The notes below the pieces were generated by a model. That model made no database searches, was not told the origin of the DNA, and saw only the letters and a list, made by a program, of their open reading frames with translations. Both the position numbers and the translations under genes were made by a program. A stretch of DNA of 64,000 nucleotides from Caulobacter sp. (GTDB lineage Bacteria; Pseudomonadota; Alphaproteobacteria; Caulobacterales; Caulobacteraceae), in the NCBI GenBank assembly GCA_017745235.1, contig JAGHZU010000013.1, forward strand, positions 1 through 64,000, in the 5' to 3' direction. Each line of letters starts with the position of its first letter. Position 1 is the first letter of the stretch. Below are positions 60,857 through 64,000 of this stretch, piece after piece.

Positions 60857-62208
60857 CGGACATCCTGATGCCCGCCCTGTCCCCGACGATGGAAGAGGGG
60901 ACTCTGGCCAAGTGGCTGGTCAAGGAAGGCGACACCGTCAAGGCCGGCGACGTGATCGCCGAGATCGAGACCGACAAGGCGACGATGGAAGTCGAAGCCG
61001 TCGACGAAGGCGTGATCGAAAGCATTCTTGTGCCGGCCGGGTCCGAGAACGTGAAGGTCAACACCCTGATCGCCAAGCTGAAGGGCGAAGGCGAAGCCGC
61101 TTCGCCGGCCCCTGCCGCTGCGCCGGTCGCCGAGGCCGCTCCGGCTCCGGTCGCCGCCGCCCCGGTCGCCGCGCCGATCTCGGCCGCGTCGACCTTCGCC
61201 GATCCGGAAATCCCGGCCGGCACGCCGACCAAGAAGATCACCGTCCGTGACGCCTTGCGCGACGCCATGGCCGAGGAGATGCGTCGCGACGACAAGGTGT
61301 TCCTGATGGGCGAGGAAGTCGCCCAGTACCAGGGCGCCTACAAGGTCAGCCGCGACCTGCTGCAGGAGTTCGGCGACCGCCGCGTCATCGACACCCCGAT
61401 CACCGAGCACGGCTTCGCCGGCCTGGGCGTGGGCGCCGCCATGGCGGGCCTGAAGCCGATCGTCGAGTTCATGACCTGGAACTTCGCCATGCAGGCGATC
61501 GACCAGATCATCAACTCGGCGGCCAAGACGCTCTACATGTCGGGCGGCCAGATCAAGTCGTCGATTGTGTTCCGCGGCCCCAACGGCGCGGCCTCGCGCG
61601 TGGCGGCCCAGCACAGCCAGGACTACGCCGCCTGGTACGGCAACGTGCCCGGCCTGAAGGTCATCGCGCCGTACGACGCGGCCGACGCCAAGGGCCTTCT
61701 GAAGGCCGCGATCCGCGACCCGAACCCGATCGTGTTCCTGGAACACGAGATGATGTACGGCCACGAGTTCGACATCCCGGACGTCGAGGACTGGGTCGTG
61801 CCGATCGGCAAGGCCAAGGTCCGTCGCGAAGGCTCGGACGTCACCCTGGTCGCCTACAGCCGCATGGTGGGCTTCGCCCTGCAGGCGGCCGAGGAACTGG
61901 CCAAGGAAGGCATCTCGGCCGAGGTCGTCGACCTGCGCACGATCCGTCCGATGGACCACGACACCATCCTGGAAAGCGTGAAGAAGACCAACCGCCTGGT
62001 CACGGTCGAGGAAGGCTGGGGCCCCATGGGCGTCGGCGCCGAGATCGTCGCCCGCATCACCGAGCACGGCTTCGACTACCTCGACGCCCCGCCGCTGCGG
62101 GTTCACCAGGAAGACGTACCGCTGCCCTATGCGGCCAACCTGGAAGCCCTGTCGCTACCTTCGGTCGAAAAGATCGTCAAGGCGGCCAAGGCGGTCAGCT
62201 ACAAGTGA
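60853..62208 (+). CDS. pdhB: pyruvate dehydrogenase E1 component subunit beta with lipoyl domain
   Basis: 451 residues from GTG 60853. Residues 1-80 are a lipoyl domain (lipoyl Lys K42 in ETDKATME), followed by an Ala/Pro linker (about 83-120) and the E1-beta core: [55 protein letters not shown], and the C-terminal transketolase domain with [11 protein letters not shown]. An E1-beta carrying its own lipoyl domain is typical of alphaproteobacteria. The lipoyl region shares an 80-base identical stretch with pdhC. Confidence 0.97.
   Translation: MTDILMPALSPTMEEGTLAKWLVKEGDTVKAGDVIAEIETDKATMEVEAVDEGVIESILVPAGSENVKVNTLIAKLKGEGEAASPAPAAAPVAEAAPAPVAAAPVAAPISAASTFADPEIPAGTPTKKITVRDALRDAMAEEMRRDDKVFLMGEEVAQYQGAYKVSRDLLQEFGDRRVIDTPITEHGFAGLGVGAAMAGLKPIVEFMTWNFAMQAIDQIINSAAKTLYMSGGQIKSSIVFRGPNGAASRVAAQHSQDYAAWYGNVPGLKVIAPYDAADAKGLLKAAIRDPNPIVFLEHEMMYGHEFDIPDVEDWVVPIGKAKVRREGSDVTLVAYSRMVGFALQAAEELAKEGISAEVVDLRTIRPMDHDTILESVKKTNRLVTVEEGWGPMGVGAEIVARITEHGFDYLDAPPLRVHQEDVPLPYAANLEALSLPSVEKIVKAAKAVSYK
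60928..61007 (+). repeat. 80-base block identical to one in pdhC
   Basis: Identical to 62792-62871 at every base, including codon third positions, within the lipoyl domains of pdhB and pdhC. The flanking lipoyl sequence diverges at synonymous and non-synonymous sites. Confidence 0.85.
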
Positions 62209-62263
62209 TCCCGACGCCCGCTCACGAAGGCCAAGGCCTGCGTGGGCGGGCTGGAGGACTGGC

Positions 62264-62701
62264 ATGACCCACACCCTCAACGGATCCTGCCACTGCGGCG
62301 CGGTTCACGTGCAGCTCGACCCCGGCAAGCTGGTGGCCGAGCTGCCCCTGCGGGCGTGCCAATGCGGCTTCTGCCGGCGCCACGGCGCGCGCACCACCAG
62401 CGATCCGGAAGCTAGCCTGCACATAACCGCTGCGCCTGGCTCGCTGGGCCGCTATCGGTTCGGCCGGCGGGCGGTGGACTTCCTGATCTGCCGGGAATGC
62501 GCCGTCTACGTGGCGGCGATCATCGAGGACGACGGCCAGGCCTATGGCGTGGTCAATGTCGTGGGGACCGACCTGCCGGGCTTCGCCGACCACGAGGTCC
62601 AGCGGCTGGACAGCCACGACGAAACCGACGAACAACGCCTTGCCCGTCGCAAGGCAAAATGGACGCCGACCACCCTGGTCGAGGCCGTCCCGAACGCTTG
62701 A
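62264..62701 (+). CDS. GFA/CENP-V domain zinc protein inside the PDH operon (third of three)
   Basis: 145 residues from ATG 62264, with SD GGAGG 6 bases upstream. Cysteine pattern NGSCHCGAVHVQL, RACQCGFCRRHGAR and LICRECAVYVAA follows the GFA fold, though the last pair is CxxC without the usual Gly. It sits between pdhB and pdhC, 55 and 12 bases from them, so it is probably translated from the same mRNA. The role is unknown. Handling of an aldehyde (for example acetaldehyde-like by-products) is a guess from family and context only. Confidence 0.82.
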   Translation: MTHTLNGSCHCGAVHVQLDPGKLVAELPLRACQCGFCRRHGARTTSDPEASLHITAAPGSLGRYRFGRRAVDFLICRECAVYVAAIIEDDGQAYGVVNVVGTDLPGFADHEVQRLDSHDETDEQRLARRKAKWTPTTLVEAVPNA

Positions 62702-62713
62702 GGAAAAAGCTCA

Positions 62714-64000
62714 ATGTCGATCGACATCCTGATGCCCGCCCTGTCGCCCACCATGGAGGAGGGAACCCTCGCCAAGTGGCACGTCAAGGTCGGCGACACC
62801 GTCAAGGCCGGCGACGTGATCGCCGAGATCGAGACCGACAAGGCGACGATGGAAGTCGAAGCCGTCGACGAGGGCGTGATCGAGGCCATCCTGGTCGACG
62901 CCGGAACCGAGAACGTCAAGGTCAACGCGCCGATCGCCAAGCTGGCGGGCGAGGGCGAGAGCCCCGCGCCGGCTCCGAAGGTTGAAGCGCCCAAGGCCGC
63001 GGAAGCCGCGCCTGCGCCCGCCGCCCCGCCTCCAGCCCCGGCCGCGACGCCTGTCGCCGCCGCTCCGGCTCCCGCCGCCCCGGTGGGCGCGGACGGTTCG
63101 CGCGTCTTCGCCTCGCCGCTGGCCCGCCGCCTGGCCTCGGCCGCCGGCCTGGACCTGAAGACCATCAAGGGCACCGGCCCGCACGGCCGCGTGGTCAAGG
63201 CCGACGTGGAAGCCGCCGGCAAGGGCGGAGCCGCTGCGCCGAAGGCCGCTGCGGCCGCCGCCTCGGCTCCGGCCGCGGCCGAGCCGCGCAAGGCCCTGTC
63301 GCTGGAGCAGATGGGCATCCCCGCCGGCTCGTACGACCTGGTCCCGCTGGACGGCATGCGCAAGACCATCGCACGCCGCCTGACGGAGAGCTTCCGCGAC
63401 GTGCCGCACTTCCCGCTGACGATCGACATCGAGATCGACAGCCTCCTGGCCGCCCGCGCCAAGATCAACCACCTGCTGGAGGGCCAGGGCGTGAAGGTGT
63501 CGGTCAACGACATCGTCATCAAGGCCGCCGCCGTGGCGCTCAAGCGCGTGCCGGAAGCCAACGCCTCCTACACGCCCGAAGGTATCGCCATGCACAAGCA
63601 TGCCGACATCGCGGTGGCCGTGGCCATCGACGGCGGGCTGATCACCCCGATCATCCGCGCCGCCGAGACCAAGGGTCTGGCCCAGATCTCCAATGAGATG
63701 AAGGACCTGGCCAAGCGGGCGAAGGAAAAGAAGCTGAAGCCCGAAGAGTTCCAGGGCGGGACCTTCTCGGTCTCCAACCTCGGCATGTTCGGCATCAAGG
63801 CGTTCTCGTCGATCATCAACGAGCCGCAGGGCGCGATCATGAGCGTCGGCGCCGGCGAGCAGCGTCCGGTGGTCAAGGACGGCCAGCTGGCTGTGGCCAC
63901 GGTGATGACCGTGACCCTGACCTGCGACCACCGCGTGGTTGACGGAGCCGTGGGCGCCAAGTTCCTGGCCGCCTTCAAGCCGTTGCTGGAAGAGCCGCTG
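62714..64000 (+). CDS. pdhC: pyruvate dehydrogenase E2, dihydrolipoamide acetyltransferase (3' end cut by window)
   Basis: 429 codons up to the window end with no stop yet; family length suggests only a few residues are missing. Order: one lipoyl domain (K43 in ETDKATME), Ala/Pro linker (about 82-128), peripheral subunit-binding domain [17 protein letters not shown] with [13 protein letters not shown], second linker, and the catalytic domain: [42 protein letters not shown], and active-site [15 protein letters not shown]. Starts 12 bases after the GFA gene. Confidence 0.97.
   Translation, partial: MSIDILMPALSPTMEEGTLAKWHVKVGDTVKAGDVIAEIETDKATMEVEAVDEGVIEAILVDAGTENVKVNAPIAKLAGEGESPAPAPKVEAPKAAEAAPAPAAPPPAPAATPVAAAPAPAAPVGADGSRVFASPLARRLASAAGLDLKTIKGTGPHGRVVKADVEAAGKGGAAAPKAAAAAASAPAAAEPRKALSLEQMGIPAGSYDLVPLDGMRKTIARRLTESFRDVPHFPLTIDIEIDSLLAARAKINHLLEGQGVKVSVNDIVIKAAAVALKRVPEANASYTPEGIAMHKHADIAVAVAIDGGLITPIIRAAETKGLAQISNEMKDLAKRAKEKKLKPEEFQGGTFSVSNLGMFGIKAFSSIINEPQGAIMSVGAGEQRPVVKDGQLAVATVMTVTLTCDHRVVDGAVGAKFLAAFKPLLEEPL
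62792..62871 (+). repeat. 80-base block identical to one in pdhB
   Basis: Second copy of the block at 60928-61007, offset 1864 bases, in the pdhC lipoyl domain. Confidence 0.85.

Overview
The window is high-GC, densely packed alphaproteobacterial chromosome, most likely from Caulobacter or a close relative. This rests on several points: lipid A synthesis uses LpxI; a 29-residue SOS-regulated membrane peptide (SidA type) lies just upstream of dnaE; the operator in front of lexA has the alphaproteobacterial form GTTC-N7-GTTC; several promoters resemble the Caulobacter housekeeping pattern TTGACGS-N10-14-GCTANAWC; and CtrA-like (TTAA-N7-TTAA) and CcrM (GANTC) sites occur between genes. I see no rRNA or recognisable tRNA genes, insertion sequences, prophage genes, integrases or CRISPR arrays. 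Nearly everything is core genome.

Layout. 1-4731: end of the complex I operon (nuoL partial, nuoM, nuoN). It runs through short gaps and 1-base stop/start overlaps into birA, coaX and rnj (RNase J), followed by a rhomboid protease, mce and a DUF1467 membrane protein. 9480-9812: structured non-coding DNA ending in a strong terminator. 9813-13094: proS, lolC, lolD. 13099-14058: a nucleoside hydrolase on the minus strand, divergent from sidA and dnaE (14223-17762). 17763-18353: an unassigned stretch. 18354-19379: a GFA-fold protein and a HAD phosphatase. 19758-34699: the classical translation and envelope cluster rpsB-tsf-pyrH-frr-uppS-cdsA-dxr-rseP(mmpA)-bamA-skp-lpxD-fabZ-lpxA-lpxI-lpxB. 34820-36690: a FliK-like protein and a stand-alone FlhB cytoplasmic domain, behind a CtrA-like promoter. 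36697-44767: a DUF2306 membrane protein, an AraC regulator, gltA, gltX, comEC, a GST and a second GFA protein. 44852-52111 (minus strand): ppiD-trpE-[plus-strand small membrane gene]-trpG-trpD-trpC, then lexA. 52260-58832: tpiA, a GNAT enzyme, secG, pyrG, rpmF, a two-domain retropepsin-like protease and eno. 59364-64000: ftsB and the pyruvate dehydrogenase genes pdhA, pdhB, a third GFA gene, and pdhC (cut by the window end).

How the parts connect. The envelope cluster joins isoprenoid and undecaprenyl synthesis (dxr, uppS), phospholipid synthesis (cdsA), outer-membrane protein assembly (bamA, skp), site-2 proteolysis (rseP/mmpA) and lipid A synthesis. LolCD, PpiD, SecG and the rhomboid extend the envelope theme. 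eno, tpiA, the PDH complex, gltA and complex I cover glycolysis through respiration. LexA and SidA form a DNA-damage circuit linking the SOS response to a division block, with the replicative polymerase gene directly downstream of sidA.

The observations I rate highest are the sidA/LexA arrangement, the antisense small membrane gene inside the trp cluster, the FliK-like/FlhX pair, the GFA gene inside the PDH operon, the structured non-coding stretch before proS, and an 80-base identical block shared by pdhB and pdhC. I found no convincing wholly new multi-gene system. Start sites were chosen by eye from Shine-Dalgarno (SD) sequences and family N-termini, and similarity calls are from recognition, not searches.
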